NCBI GenBank assembly: GCA_902614085.1
Contig: CACMJS010000004.1
Span: 1-64,000, forward strand
Length of the DNA stretch: 64,000 bases
Direction of reading: 5' to 3'
Source of the DNA: an uncultured Alphaproteobacteria bacterium
Lineage (GTDB): Bacteria > Pseudomonadota > Alphaproteobacteria > HIMB59 > GCA-002718135
Shown here: positions 38,685-47,446 of the stretch, one piece after another
Numbering within the stretch: position 1 is the stretch's first letter
Layout: the number at the start of each line of letters is the position of its first letter
Made by a program: the position numbers and the translations under genes
Notes under the pieces: generated by a model
What the model was told of the DNA's origin: nothing
The model's database searches: none
What the model saw: only the letters and a program-made list of their open reading frames with translations

Positions 38685-39395
38685 TTATTTGTTAAGTTTT
38701 TTAGTAATTCCCCATAAAGTTTGCAATTCTTTCTTTGTTAGAGGAATTTTTGTAAAAATACTGTAAATATTATTTTTCATACTTTCCTTTTTTTCTCTTG
38801 GAATAAAAAAATTCTTATTTTCAAGATTTTCAAATATATAATTTAAGAATTTAGATAATTGGCGCTTACTAATATTATCTTTTTCAATGGTGGTAGAAAC
38901 TGTATTTTTAAAATTATTCAATTCAAATAATTTATGACATAAAATAGTAACTGCGTGAGAAAGGTTTAATGAATTACTTTTACTACTTGTTTCTATAGTA
39001 AAAATAATATCAGATAATCTCAAATCCTCATTTGAAAGTCCTGAATTTTCAGGACCAAAAAGTATTGCTGTTTTTTTATTAACAATAATTTTTCTTTTAA
39101 TGAATTTAAAATTACTAGTAAAACTTTTTTCCAAATATCTTCTTCTATTCGTTGTGGCTACAACATAAGAAAAATTAGAAAGTGCAATTTCTAAATCATC
39201 ATAAACTTTAATATTCTTAATAATTTTCGTTGCTTTTTTTGCTGCATTTATTGATTTATTGTTTAACCAGTTATCTCTTGGTGAAACAATAATTAGATCT
39301 TTTAGGCCAAAGTTGTGCATTACACGAGCAACCATTCCAATATTTTCAGGAAGTTGAGGTCTAACTAAAATTATGCTAGGATTTTTTGGAGTCAA
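38685..39395 (-). CDS. trmJ: tRNA/rRNA methyltransferase TrmJ-like (SPOUT family)
   Basis: This 236-aa SpoU/TrmH-group enzyme begins IILVRPQLPENIGMVARVM. It has the knotted-fold motifs ILFGPENSGLSNEDL and SNSLNLSHAVTI. TrmJ 2'-O-methylates position 32 of several tRNAs. The family also includes less characterised members, so the substrate is inferred. It overlaps cimA by 4 bp and is translationally coupled to it. Confidence 0.85.
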   Translation of the reverse strand: MTPKNPSIILVRPQLPENIGMVARVMHNFGLKDLIIVSPRDNWLNNKSINAAKKATKIIKNIKVYDDLEIALSNFSYVVATTNRRRYLEKSFTSNFKFIKRKIIVNKKTAILFGPENSGLSNEDLRLSDIIFTIETSSKSNSLNLSHAVTILCHKLFELNNFKNTVSTTIEKDNISKRQLSKFLNYIFENLENKNFFIPREKKESMKNNIYSIFTKIPLTKKELQTLWGITKKLNK

Positions 39396-40978
39396 TTTTT
39401 ATTCTTTAAATCATTAAATAGCTTAAAAGTAATGCTATCAAAAATAGCGCTATAAGATGCATCAATAATATTTGGAGATACGCCAATAGTTGTCCAATGT
39501 GTATTAGTGGAATCAGAAGACTCAATTAAAACTCTTGTGATAGCACCGGTACCTTTTTCTGATGAAAGAATCATAACTTTGTAATCAGTTAACTTTAAAT
39601 CTTTGAGATCAGGATAATAATCAATTAAGGCTTTTCTTAATGCACTATCAATAGCATTTACTGGACCATTTCCAGTACCCACTGTCATCATATTTGAATC
39701 TTTAACTTTTAAAAATACTGTAGCCTCTGCTTCAGTAACAATTTCACCTTTAGCATTCCATCTTCTTTCATCTGTGACTCTAAATTTTTCTAAATTATAA
39801 AAATCCTGAAAATGACCAAGATGACGTCTTACTAATAATTCAAAACTAGCTAAAGCAGTATCAAATGAATATCCTTCTGATTCTTTTTCCTTGATAATCT
39901 CTAAGATATTGTTGATTTCATTTTTAGGTAGATCAATATTAATCTTATTTAATTGATTTAATATATTAGATCTTCCTGCCTGATTAGAAATTACAACGTT
40001 TCTAGAATTACCAACTATTTCTGGCTTAATATGTTCATAAGTTGAAGAATTTTTTTCTATTGCAGATGCATGCAACCCACCTTTATGAGAGAAAGCGTGA
40101 TCTCCAACATATGGAGCATTTTTTCTTGAAGGCATGTTAAGAATATCATCTAATGTTCTAGAAATATGAATTAAATTTTTTAATTTATCTTTAGAAATAT
40201 TTGTTTTATATTTTGTTTTTAGAACCAAAGATGGAATTAAGGAAATTAAATTTGTATTTCCGCATCTTTCTCCTAAACCGTTAATTGTGCCCTGTATCTG
40301 TCTTGCTCCAGCATTAATAGCTGCTAATGCATTTGCAACTGCATTATCAGTATCATTGTGAGCATGTATACCAACATTTTGACCTGGTATAACCTTTACT
40401 ACTTCTAAAACAATATTGTAAATTTCATCTGGAAGAGTTCCACCATTTGTATCACAAAGAACAACCCATCTTGCACCAGCTTCATACGCTGCTTTAATAC
40501 AATTCAATGCAAAGTCTTTATTTTCTTTAAAGCCATCAAAAAAATGTTCTGCATCAAAAATTGGCTCTTTGTTTTTATTTTTTATTGATTGAATACTATC
40601 ACTGATCATTTTTAAATTTTCATCTTCAGATATTTCTAAAGCATTTTTTACGTGAAATGATGATGATTTACCTACAATACAAACACAACTTGCACTTGAA
40701 TTAATAAGTGCATTTAATCCTGGATCGTTATCTGCACTTCTACCTGGTCTTCTTGTCATACCAAAGGCAGTCAATTTACTTTTTGAAAATTTTGTATTTC
40801 TTGAAAAAAAATCATTATCGGTAGGATTTGCTCCCGGCCATCCACCTTCAATGTAATCTATTCCTAAATCATCAAGATGTTGAGATATATTCATTTTATC
40901 ACTAACAGAAAAATTAACTCCTGTTGTTTGCTGACCATCTCTAAGTGTGGTATCGAATAAATATACTTTATCTTCCAT
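39392..40978 (-). CDS. cimA: Citramalate synthase (CimA type)
   Basis: This 528-aa enzyme of the LeuA/homocitrate-synthase superfamily has an N-terminal TIM barrel (LFDTTLRDGQQTTGVNFSV, NDTDNAVANALAA) and a C-terminal regulatory domain. The motifs IEGGWPGANPTDNDFF and AFSHKGGLHASAI match the TIGR00977 citramalate synthase group. That group condenses pyruvate and acetyl-CoA to feed isoleucine synthesis without threonine. Substrate choice within this superfamily is hard to prove from sequence, and 2-isopropylmalate synthase is the main alternative. Confidence 0.85.
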   Translation of the reverse strand: MEDKVYLFDTTLRDGQQTTGVNFSVSDKMNISQHLDDLGIDYIEGGWPGANPTDNDFFSRNTKFSKSKLTAFGMTRRPGRSADNDPGLNALINSSASCVCIVGKSSSFHVKNALEISEDENLKMISDSIQSIKNKNKEPIFDAEHFFDGFKENKDFALNCIKAAYEAGARWVVLCDTNGGTLPDEIYNIVLEVVKVIPGQNVGIHAHNDTDNAVANALAAINAGARQIQGTINGLGERCGNTNLISLIPSLVLKTKYKTNISKDKLKNLIHISRTLDDILNMPSRKNAPYVGDHAFSHKGGLHASAIEKNSSTYEHIKPEIVGNSRNVVISNQAGRSNILNQLNKINIDLPKNEINNILEIIKEKESEGYSFDTALASFELLVRRHLGHFQDFYNLEKFRVTDERRWNAKGEIVTEAEATVFLKVKDSNMMTVGTGNGPVNAIDSALRKALIDYYPDLKDLKLTDYKVMILSSEKGTGAITRVLIESSDSTNTHWTTIGVSPNIIDASYSAIFDSITFKLFNDLKNKN

Positions 40979-41016
40979 AATTACTTGATCGCTAATAGAG
41001 TATAAATTTAAATTTA

Positions 41017-42351
41017 CTAGATTTTTCCAAGTTTTTGCAAAATTCCGTTTCTATCAAACAATGGTAGTAGATATTTTAATTCGGGTCCATGAGATTTTCC
41101 TGTCAAAATCAACCTCAAAGGCATAAATAAATCTTTTCCTTTAAGCCCAGTTTTTTTGTTAATTTTTGATGTCCAATGATCCCATGTTGTTTCATCAAAA
41201 GGATCCTCGGGTAATTCATCAACTGCCGTATTAATAAAATTATCATCAATATTTAAATCTTTAGCATTATTTATTTTTGTAATTACTTCTTCCCATTCTT
41301 TAGCTTGATTAACAAATGAAATATTATTTTTAATAAAACGCCAAAAACTCTCTTTTTGAAAATTTGATTTTATATTTTTTAACTTATGACTAATCTCATT
41401 ATAACTAAATAATTTAATGGTATTTTCATTAAGATTTCTTAAGGATTCAATTGAAAATTTAGCAGAAGATCTAGATAAGCTTTGAATATCAAATTTTTTT
41501 ACTATTTCATTTAAATCTTTGATTGGATCAATATTACTGCTCGAACCAATAAAAAGAAAATAATTAAGTAAAGATATATTTTCGTATCCTTCGTCTCTAA
41601 AATTTTCAATTGAAAGACTTCCAAGTCTTTTGCTAAAACCCTTACCAGTTTCATCAACTAAGAATGGATGATGAGCAAATGATGGAATAGAAGATTCAAA
41701 AGCCTTGAAAATTTGAATATGATAAGCAGTATTAGCTATGTGGTCTTCCCCTCTAATAATATGCGTAATTTTTTCTTCAATATCATCAATGACTGAAGGT
41801 AAATGGTATAACAATGTTCCATCAGCTCTAATTAAAACAGGATCACTCAAATTTTTTGAATCAAATGAAACATCTCCTTTAATAATATCTTTCCAACCAA
41901 TATTTTCATGATCTAATTTGAATCTCCAATGGGGTTGTATTCCAGATTCTATTTTTTTTTCTACTTCTTCATCACTTAGATTTAATGATGATCTATCATA
42001 AATAGGTGGTTTCCCAGATGATAACAAAGATTTTTTCTTTAAAGCTAATTCCTCTTCTGTTTCAAAACATGGATACAGTCTTTTCTTTTGTTTTAGAATT
42101 TGGATTTTCTCATTGTAAATATGTTGTCTAGAGGACTGATTAAAAGTGTAACTCCAATTTAATCCAAGCCATTTAAGATCCTCTTTGATACTTGTCTCAA
42201 ATTCTTTAGAACTCCTATTGGCATCAGTATCATCAATTCTTAATACAAACTCACCTTTATTTTTTTGACAAAAAATCCAATTCAAAATTGCTGATCTAGC
42301 ATTACCGATATGTATTTTTCCTGTAGGGCTAGGAGCGAACCTACACTTCAT
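41017..42351 (-). CDS. gltX: Glutamyl-tRNA synthetase
   Basis: GltX charges tRNA-Glu. The HIGH motif appears as APSPTGKIHIGNARSAI and the KMSKS-like motif as GKGFSKRLGSLS. Length is 444 aa. Many alphaproteobacteria carry two GltX paralogues, one of which may charge tRNA-Gln for amidation. Which one this is cannot be told here. It follows nadE by one base on the minus strand. Confidence 0.93.
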   Translation of the reverse strand: MKCRFAPSPTGKIHIGNARSAILNWIFCQKNKGEFVLRIDDTDANRSSKEFETSIKEDLKWLGLNWSYTFNQSSRQHIYNEKIQILKQKKRLYPCFETEEELALKKKSLLSSGKPPIYDRSSLNLSDEEVEKKIESGIQPHWRFKLDHENIGWKDIIKGDVSFDSKNLSDPVLIRADGTLLYHLPSVIDDIEEKITHIIRGEDHIANTAYHIQIFKAFESSIPSFAHHPFLVDETGKGFSKRLGSLSIENFRDEGYENISLLNYFLFIGSSSNIDPIKDLNEIVKKFDIQSLSRSSAKFSIESLRNLNENTIKLFSYNEISHKLKNIKSNFQKESFWRFIKNNISFVNQAKEWEEVITKINNAKDLNIDDNFINTAVDELPEDPFDETTWDHWTSKINKKTGLKGKDLFMPLRLILTGKSHGPELKYLLPLFDRNGILQKLGKI

Positions 42352-42352
42352 A

Positions 42353-43093
42353 TTATTCTTTAGGAATTTCGCAAACAGGAATAGGCTTCATCTTATGAAG
42401 ATTTGGCTTTCTAATTTCTTCGTATCTACTGTAGTATTCACTAGACTTATTTTCCATTGCTTCTTCTAATTGCTTATATGAAAGACCAAGCTGGCTTTCA
42501 TCATTTCTACTATCATCCCATAAACCATCTGTCGGTGCTGCGCTAATAATATCTTTTATAACCCCAATTTCTTCAGCTAATTCCCACACCTCAGTTTTAG
42601 AACAATCTGCTATTGGCGATATATCTACACCTCCATCACCATATTTTGTATAAAATCCAACACCAAAATCTTCAACTTTATTTCCAGTACCAACAACTAT
42701 ACCATTATTACTTTGAGCTATTTGGTATAGAGTTACCATTCTTAGTCTAGATCTTGAATTTGCAAAAGCTAACTCACTATCAAAATTTTGCATCGTATTT
42801 TGAAATGTTTTAAAAACATTATCTAGCTCGATTATTTTTGTTTCTACATTTGGGTAATTTTGCTCTAAAAATTCTAAATGTCTTAAACTTAAATCATGTT
42901 GTGATGAATTTTGCTTAATAGGCATTGAAACAGCTATAGTTTTTAAACCAGTTTGAGCACATAAGGTGCTAGTAAGAGCTGAGTCCACTCCTCCTGACAC
43001 TCCAATTACTAGTGTAGTTGGATGATTATTTATAGATTTAGCGTAATCTTTAATCCAATTAGAAATGTATACGATTTTATCTTTTGAATTCAT
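42353..43093 (-). CDS. nadE: NAD+ synthase (ammonia-dependent form)
   Basis: NadE amidates nicotinic acid adenine dinucleotide to NAD. The ATP-pyrophosphatase loop is VIGVSGGVDSALTS, and GNKVEDFGVGFYTKYGDGGVD is the substrate-binding region. At 246 aa it lacks a glutaminase domain, so it should use free ammonia. It lies between aroG and gltX on the minus strand. Confidence 0.92.
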   Translation of the reverse strand: MNSKDKIVYISNWIKDYAKSINNHPTTLVIGVSGGVDSALTSTLCAQTGLKTIAVSMPIKQNSSQHDLSLRHLEFLEQNYPNVETKIIELDNVFKTFQNTMQNFDSELAFANSRSRLRMVTLYQIAQSNNGIVVGTGNKVEDFGVGFYTKYGDGGVDISPIADCSKTEVWELAEEIGVIKDIISAAPTDGLWDDSRNDESQLGLSYKQLEEAMENKSSEYYSRYEEIRKPNLHKMKPIPVCEIPKE

Positions 43094-43114
43094 AAGTAAT
43101 ATATAAATATAAAT

Positions 43115-44488
43115 TTATAAATTTGAAGATTGCTTTGAGAGCAATTTTTCTTCTTTTAAAAAATCTGATAATAAAAAAGCCAATTCTAGAGACTGCGAGG
43201 CATTTAGTCTCGGATCACAATATGTATGATATCTATTTTTTAGATCTTCATCTGTTATTTCTTGAAGACCTCCCATACATTCTGTAACATCTTGACCAGT
43301 CATTTCTAAATGTACGCCGCCTGGATATGTTCCTTCGCTTCTGTGAATTTGAAAAAATTGCTGAATTTCAGAAATTATATCTTTTAATGGCCTAGTTTTA
43401 AAACCCGTGTTAGATTTGATAGTATTTCCATGCATGGGGTCACAAGTCCAAACAACATTTTTACCAGCTGAATTAACTGATCTAATTATTTTTGGAAGTA
43501 TTCCACTAACTTTTTCATGACCCATTCTACATATCAGCGTTATTTTTCCAGCTTCATTATTTGGATTCAACACATCTAATATCTTTAATAGTTCTTCTGT
43601 CTTTGTGCTTGGACCCACTTTAATACCTATAGGGTTCTCAATACCTCTTAAAAATTCAATATGTGCTCCATCAAGTTGTCGTGTTCTGTCACCTACCCAC
43701 AACATGTGAGCTGAAACATCGTACCACTTACCTGAAGTACTATCTATTCTTGTTAATGCTTCCTCATATTGAAGAAGTAAAGCTTCATGACTTGTAAAGA
43801 AGTCTGTTTCATTTAATTGTCTTACACTGTTTCCATTTATTCCACATGCCTCCATAAAAGATAAACATTCGTCAATTCTAGAAGATATCTCTCTAAATTT
43901 AGCAGCATTCTCACCTTTAACAAAATTTAGGTTCCATTGATGTATTTTATTTAAATTGGCAAAACCGCCCTGAGAAAAAGCTCTTAAAAGATTAAGTGTG
44001 GATGCAGACTGATTGTAGGCCTGAATCAATCTATCTGGATTAGGATCTCTGTCTTTTTGATTGAAGTCTATCCCATTAATTATATCACCTTTATAAGACT
44101 CAAGTTCTAAATCATTAATAACTTCTGTGGAAGATGATCTTGGTTTTGCAAATTGTCCGGCAATTCTTCCTACTTTAACAATTGGACAAGAAGCACCAAA
44201 CGTCAAAACAACAGCCATTTGTAAAATAACTTTAAATGTATCTCTAATATTATCTGGATGAAAATCTGCAAAACTTTCTGCACAATCTCCACCTTGTAAT
44301 AAAAAAGCATTTCCGTTTGAAACTTCTCCAAGTTTCTTTTTTAATAGTCTCGCTTCTCCAGCAAAAACTAAAGGTGGATATTTGGAAATTTCATTTAGAG
44401 TTTTATTTAGATGATCTTCATTCTGATAGTTAGGCATATGAAGAGCATTTTTATTTCTCCAACTATTTGGTGACCATTTATCGCTCAT
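43115..44488 (-). CDS. aroG: DAHP synthase, class II
   Basis: This enzyme condenses phosphoenolpyruvate and erythrose-4-phosphate, the first step of aromatic amino acid synthesis. The plant-like class II features are clear: QGGDCAESFADF, AGQFAKPRSS with the metal and PEP site, and CDPMHGNTIKS. Length is 457 aa, normal for class II. It is part of the parA-glmU-aroG-nadE-gltX minus-strand run, with small gaps. Confidence 0.95.
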   Translation of the reverse strand: MSDKWSPNSWRNKNALHMPNYQNEDHLNKTLNEISKYPPLVFAGEARLLKKKLGEVSNGNAFLLQGGDCAESFADFHPDNIRDTFKVILQMAVVLTFGASCPIVKVGRIAGQFAKPRSSSTEVINDLELESYKGDIINGIDFNQKDRDPNPDRLIQAYNQSASTLNLLRAFSQGGFANLNKIHQWNLNFVKGENAAKFREISSRIDECLSFMEACGINGNSVRQLNETDFFTSHEALLLQYEEALTRIDSTSGKWYDVSAHMLWVGDRTRQLDGAHIEFLRGIENPIGIKVGPSTKTEELLKILDVLNPNNEAGKITLICRMGHEKVSGILPKIIRSVNSAGKNVVWTCDPMHGNTIKSNTGFKTRPLKDIISEIQQFFQIHRSEGTYPGGVHLEMTGQDVTECMGGLQEITDEDLKNRYHTYCDPRLNASQSLELAFLLSDFLKEEKLLSKQSSNL

Positions 44489-44535
44489 AATTTGAAAAGG
44501 CTCATAAACCCTAATATATCTTGAAACAAGGGTTA

Positions 44536-45834
44536 TTATTTAGATCTTTTATTTCTTAGAATTTTTAAGGCTGATCTTTCAATAGCAAGTGAATTTTTGG
44601 GAATATTTTTAGTGATAACACTACCTGCACCAATTCTAGATTTAGACTCAATTACAACTGGCGCAATAAGTGATGTGTTTGAACCTATAAATACATTATC
44701 TTTTATTATCGTTTTGTGTTTTTTCTTTCCATCATAGTTACAAGTTATTGTGCCAGCACCTATATTCACATTATTTCCTATTTCTGAATCTCCAACATAT
44801 GAAAGATGAGCAATAGAAACATTATTTCCAATTTTAGAATTTTTTATTTCAACAAAGTTACCAATCTTTGTTTTTTTTCCGATTTTTGTTTTTGGTCTTA
44901 ATCTAGCACTTGGACCAATATGTGAATTTTCATCTATTGTAACCTCTTCTAAGTATGAATTACTTTTAATTATTGAACCTTTTTTTATAATTGTTTTTTC
45001 TTTTATTGTAACATTGCTTTCAATTGTAACAGTAGGTTCAATTTTGGTGTCATAGCTTAAATAACAAGTATTGGGTTTTAAAAAATTGACTCCATTTTTT
45101 ATAAAATTTTTTACGTATTTTTTTTGCAAGATATTTTGTACAACATTAAAATCATCCAATGTATTTATGCCCAACATTGTTTCTTTGTTGCACTCAATAT
45201 AATTTATAGGAATATTTTTTTTTGAAAAAATTTTGCATATATCAGGAAGATATCTTTCTTTTTTAATTTTATTTTCTTTAATATTTTTTAAATTATCAAA
45301 TAATAATTTAGTATTTGCTATCAAAATACCAGAATTACATAAATTGATTTTTTTTTGTTCAGGTTTTAAATTGATTTGCTCAATTATTTCTTCAACGTAG
45401 TTGTTATTTAATAATAACCTACCATAACCATGTGGATCTGAAGTATTAAATGCAATTAATGAAGCTTTCGCTTTACTTGTTTTAAATTTACTTACTAGTT
45501 TTCTTATATCTTTAACTTCAACTAAAGGTGTATCACCAAATAAAATTAAAATATTTTTTGATTTAACATATTTTTTAACTTGCTCAATTGCATCAGCGGT
45601 TCCTTTTTGTTTTTTTTGAACAACTAAATTAGAGGTATTTAATATTAACTTTAATTTCTCTTTATTTTTTTCATTAGATACAATGAATATATTTTTACCT
45701 GATATTTTTTTTGCAGTATTAAAAATATGTGAAACAATTGGTAACCCACATAAAGGATAAACAAGCTTTGATTTACTTGCTTTAAATCTCGTACTATTGC
45801 CTGCAGCAAGTATAACAGTTGTAATATCAGACAT
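44536..45834 (-). CDS. glmU: Bifunctional GlcNAc-1-P uridyltransferase / GlcN-1-P acetyltransferase
   Basis: GlmU makes UDP-GlcNAc for peptidoglycan and lipid A. The N-terminal nucleotidyltransferase is followed by a left-handed beta-helix acetyltransferase (hexapeptide repeats from about residue 250) with NVNIGAGTITCNYDG. The nucleotide loop reads LAAGNSTRFKASKSK instead of the usual LAAGxGTRMxSxxPK, so one conserved glycine is serine and the PKVLH segment is diverged. At 432 aa it is slightly short. Both domains otherwise look intact. Confidence 0.9.
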   Translation of the reverse strand: MSDITTVILAAGNSTRFKASKSKLVYPLCGLPIVSHIFNTAKKISGKNIFIVSNEKNKEKLKLILNTSNLVVQKKQKGTADAIEQVKKYVKSKNILILFGDTPLVEVKDIRKLVSKFKTSKAKASLIAFNTSDPHGYGRLLLNNNYVEEIIEQINLKPEQKKINLCNSGILIANTKLLFDNLKNIKENKIKKERYLPDICKIFSKKNIPINYIECNKETMLGINTLDDFNVVQNILQKKYVKNFIKNGVNFLKPNTCYLSYDTKIEPTVTIESNVTIKEKTIIKKGSIIKSNSYLEEVTIDENSHIGPSARLRPKTKIGKKTKIGNFVEIKNSKIGNNVSIAHLSYVGDSEIGNNVNIGAGTITCNYDGKKKHKTIIKDNVFIGSNTSLIAPVVIESKSRIGAGSVITKNIPKNSLAIERSALKILRNKRSK

Positions 45835-45838
45835 TAAG

Positions 45839-46471
45839 TTAGAAACTTCTTAAAATTTCGTTTCCAACATTAATTATTTCTTTTGAGGCATCTGATGTAA
45901 CGCTTATATCAACTACCCCTCTTCCAACTGAGAATGTTTCTGCAAATAATACTTTACTAGATAATCTAGACCTAGCAATTTTTGCACCTGCATATCTTAA
46001 GCGTAAAATCATTGCGTCAGTTAATTTTGCTCTTGGCATTACTCTGTTAAGAATAATTATTGGATTTTTTTTCTCTTGTTTTGCAATTTTTAAAAAAGGT
46101 AGTGTAGCCATTAAATCTAGAGGGCTCGGTTGTACTGGAACAAATACTCTATCAGATGCTTTAACAACCTGCATTGTTTCAAAGGTTATTGAGGGAGGGC
46201 TATCAATAATTATAAAATCATATTTTCTTTTTATAATCTTAATTTCATCAACCAAATCCCTAATATCAAAATTTAATTGAGTTATTCCAATATCATCTTC
46301 ACCATAGTAAGATTTTCTAGCTTCAAGCCAATATGATAGACTTTTTTGTGCATCAGCATCTATAACAGCTACTTTGTAACCACTATTGCTCCACAAAACT
46401 GATAAATTTGCAGAAAGAGTCGATTTACCTGAACCACCTTTTTGATTCGAAAATGCTATAACTTTTCCCAT
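45839..46471 (-). CDS. ParA-family ATPase (orphan)
   Basis: This 210-aa deviant-Walker ATPase has the motif NQKGGSGKSTLSANL with the signature lysine, then VIDADAQKSLSYWLEAR, and FIIIDSPPS as Walker B. It resembles the small plasmid-type ParA group more than the chromosomal Soj/ParA or MipZ. No ParB or obvious centromere-like repeats lie next to it, so the cargo is unknown. I use the ATG at 46471, because the track's start six bases earlier is a TTG. It sits 4 bp ahead of glmU. Confidence 0.83.
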   Translation of the reverse strand: MGKVIAFSNQKGGSGKSTLSANLSVLWSNSGYKVAVIDADAQKSLSYWLEARKSYYGEDDIGITQLNFDIRDLVDEIKIIKRKYDFIIIDSPPSITFETMQVVKASDRVFVPVQPSPLDLMATLPFLKIAKQEKKNPIIILNRVMPRAKLTDAMILRLRYAGAKIARSRLSSKVLFAETFSVGRGVVDISVTSDASKEIINVGNEILRSF

Positions 46472-46528
46472 ATACAAGTATTGATAATAACTATTTTAAA
46501 GATAGATGGAAACATTTTATAAAAAAAT

Positions 46529-47446
46529 ATGAAAAAAAATAAGTTAGATATTGCAAAAAAATTATTAAGCAGTGGAGAACTTGTAATATTTCCCACAGAA
46601 ACAGTATTTGGTCTTGGAGCAGATGCAACAAATGATGAGGCTGTAAAATCTATTTTTAAAGTAAAAAAAAGACCACGAAGTAATCCGATTATCTGTCACT
46701 TTAAAAGTATTAAACAAATAGAAAAATATTTTATTTTAAATAAATTTGAAAAAAAATTAGGTTCAACATTCTGGCCTGGTCCTTTAACAATAATATTACA
46801 AAAAAAGAAAAATTCTAAAATATCAAAATTAGTCTCTAACAACTCAACTTATGTTGGCTGCAGAATTCCCGGTAATAAATTGGCTAAAAAATTAATTACT
46901 TTATTTGACCTACCTATTGCAGCCCCTAGTGCTAATCTATCAGAAAGAACTTCTGTAACCAATATTATGGATATTGATCCTATTCTTGTAAAAAAAATAT
47001 TTGTTTTAAAAGATAAACAGTCTTCTCATGGACTAGAGTCCACAGTTGTTAGAATTGATAACAATAATGAAATTGAAGTATTAAGATATGGCAGCATAAC
47101 TGTTGAAGAGCTAAATAAATATGCAAAAGTAAAAATTAAAAAGAAATCATCTATTTCTCCTGGTAATTTAAAAAAACATTACTCAACTATAAAGCCAATA
47201 AGAATGAATGCTAAGAGAATACTAAAAAATGAAGGTTTATTAAATTTTGGCAATAGTAAATTAAAGTCTAAAATAATTAATTTAAATTTGAGTAATAAAA
47301 AAAATTTAAATGAAGCAGCAAAAAATTTTTATCATTATCTTCATAAATTAGATCAAAGTAGATGCAAAAAAATTGCTGTAGTAGAAATACCTGATAAAGG
47401 GCTTGGAAAAACTATAAATGACAGATTAAGAAGAGCAATTAAGTAA
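46529..47446 (+). CDS. tsaC: Threonylcarbamoyl-AMP synthase (Sua5/YwlC type)
   Basis: This enzyme makes L-threonylcarbamoyladenylate for the t6A37 modification of ANN-decoding tRNAs. The YrdC domain has VIFPTETVFGLGADA, KKRPRSNPIICH, APSANLSERTS and SHGLESTVVRI. A C-terminal Sua5 domain follows, joined by the linker SPGNLKKHYSTIKPI, so it is the two-domain Sua5 form (305 aa). It is divergent from the parA gene and abuts the convergent puuB-like gene with no gap. Confidence 0.93.
   Translation: MKKNKLDIAKKLLSSGELVIFPTETVFGLGADATNDEAVKSIFKVKKRPRSNPIICHFKSIKQIEKYFILNKFEKKLGSTFWPGPLTIILQKKKNSKISKLVSNNSTYVGCRIPGNKLAKKLITLFDLPIAAPSANLSERTSVTNIMDIDPILVKKIFVLKDKQSSHGLESTVVRIDNNNEIEVLRYGSITVEELNKYAKVKIKKKSSISPGNLKKHYSTIKPIRMNAKRILKNEGLLNFGNSKLKSKIINLNLSNKKNLNEAAKNFYHYLHKLDQSRCKKIAVVEIPDKGLGKTINDRLRRAIK

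Noticed and set aside
44507-44534. Hairpin AACCCT...AGGGTT between glmU and aroG
   Set aside because: The stem is only 6 bp with a 16-nt loop and no U-run, so it is too weak to call a terminator or riboswitch.
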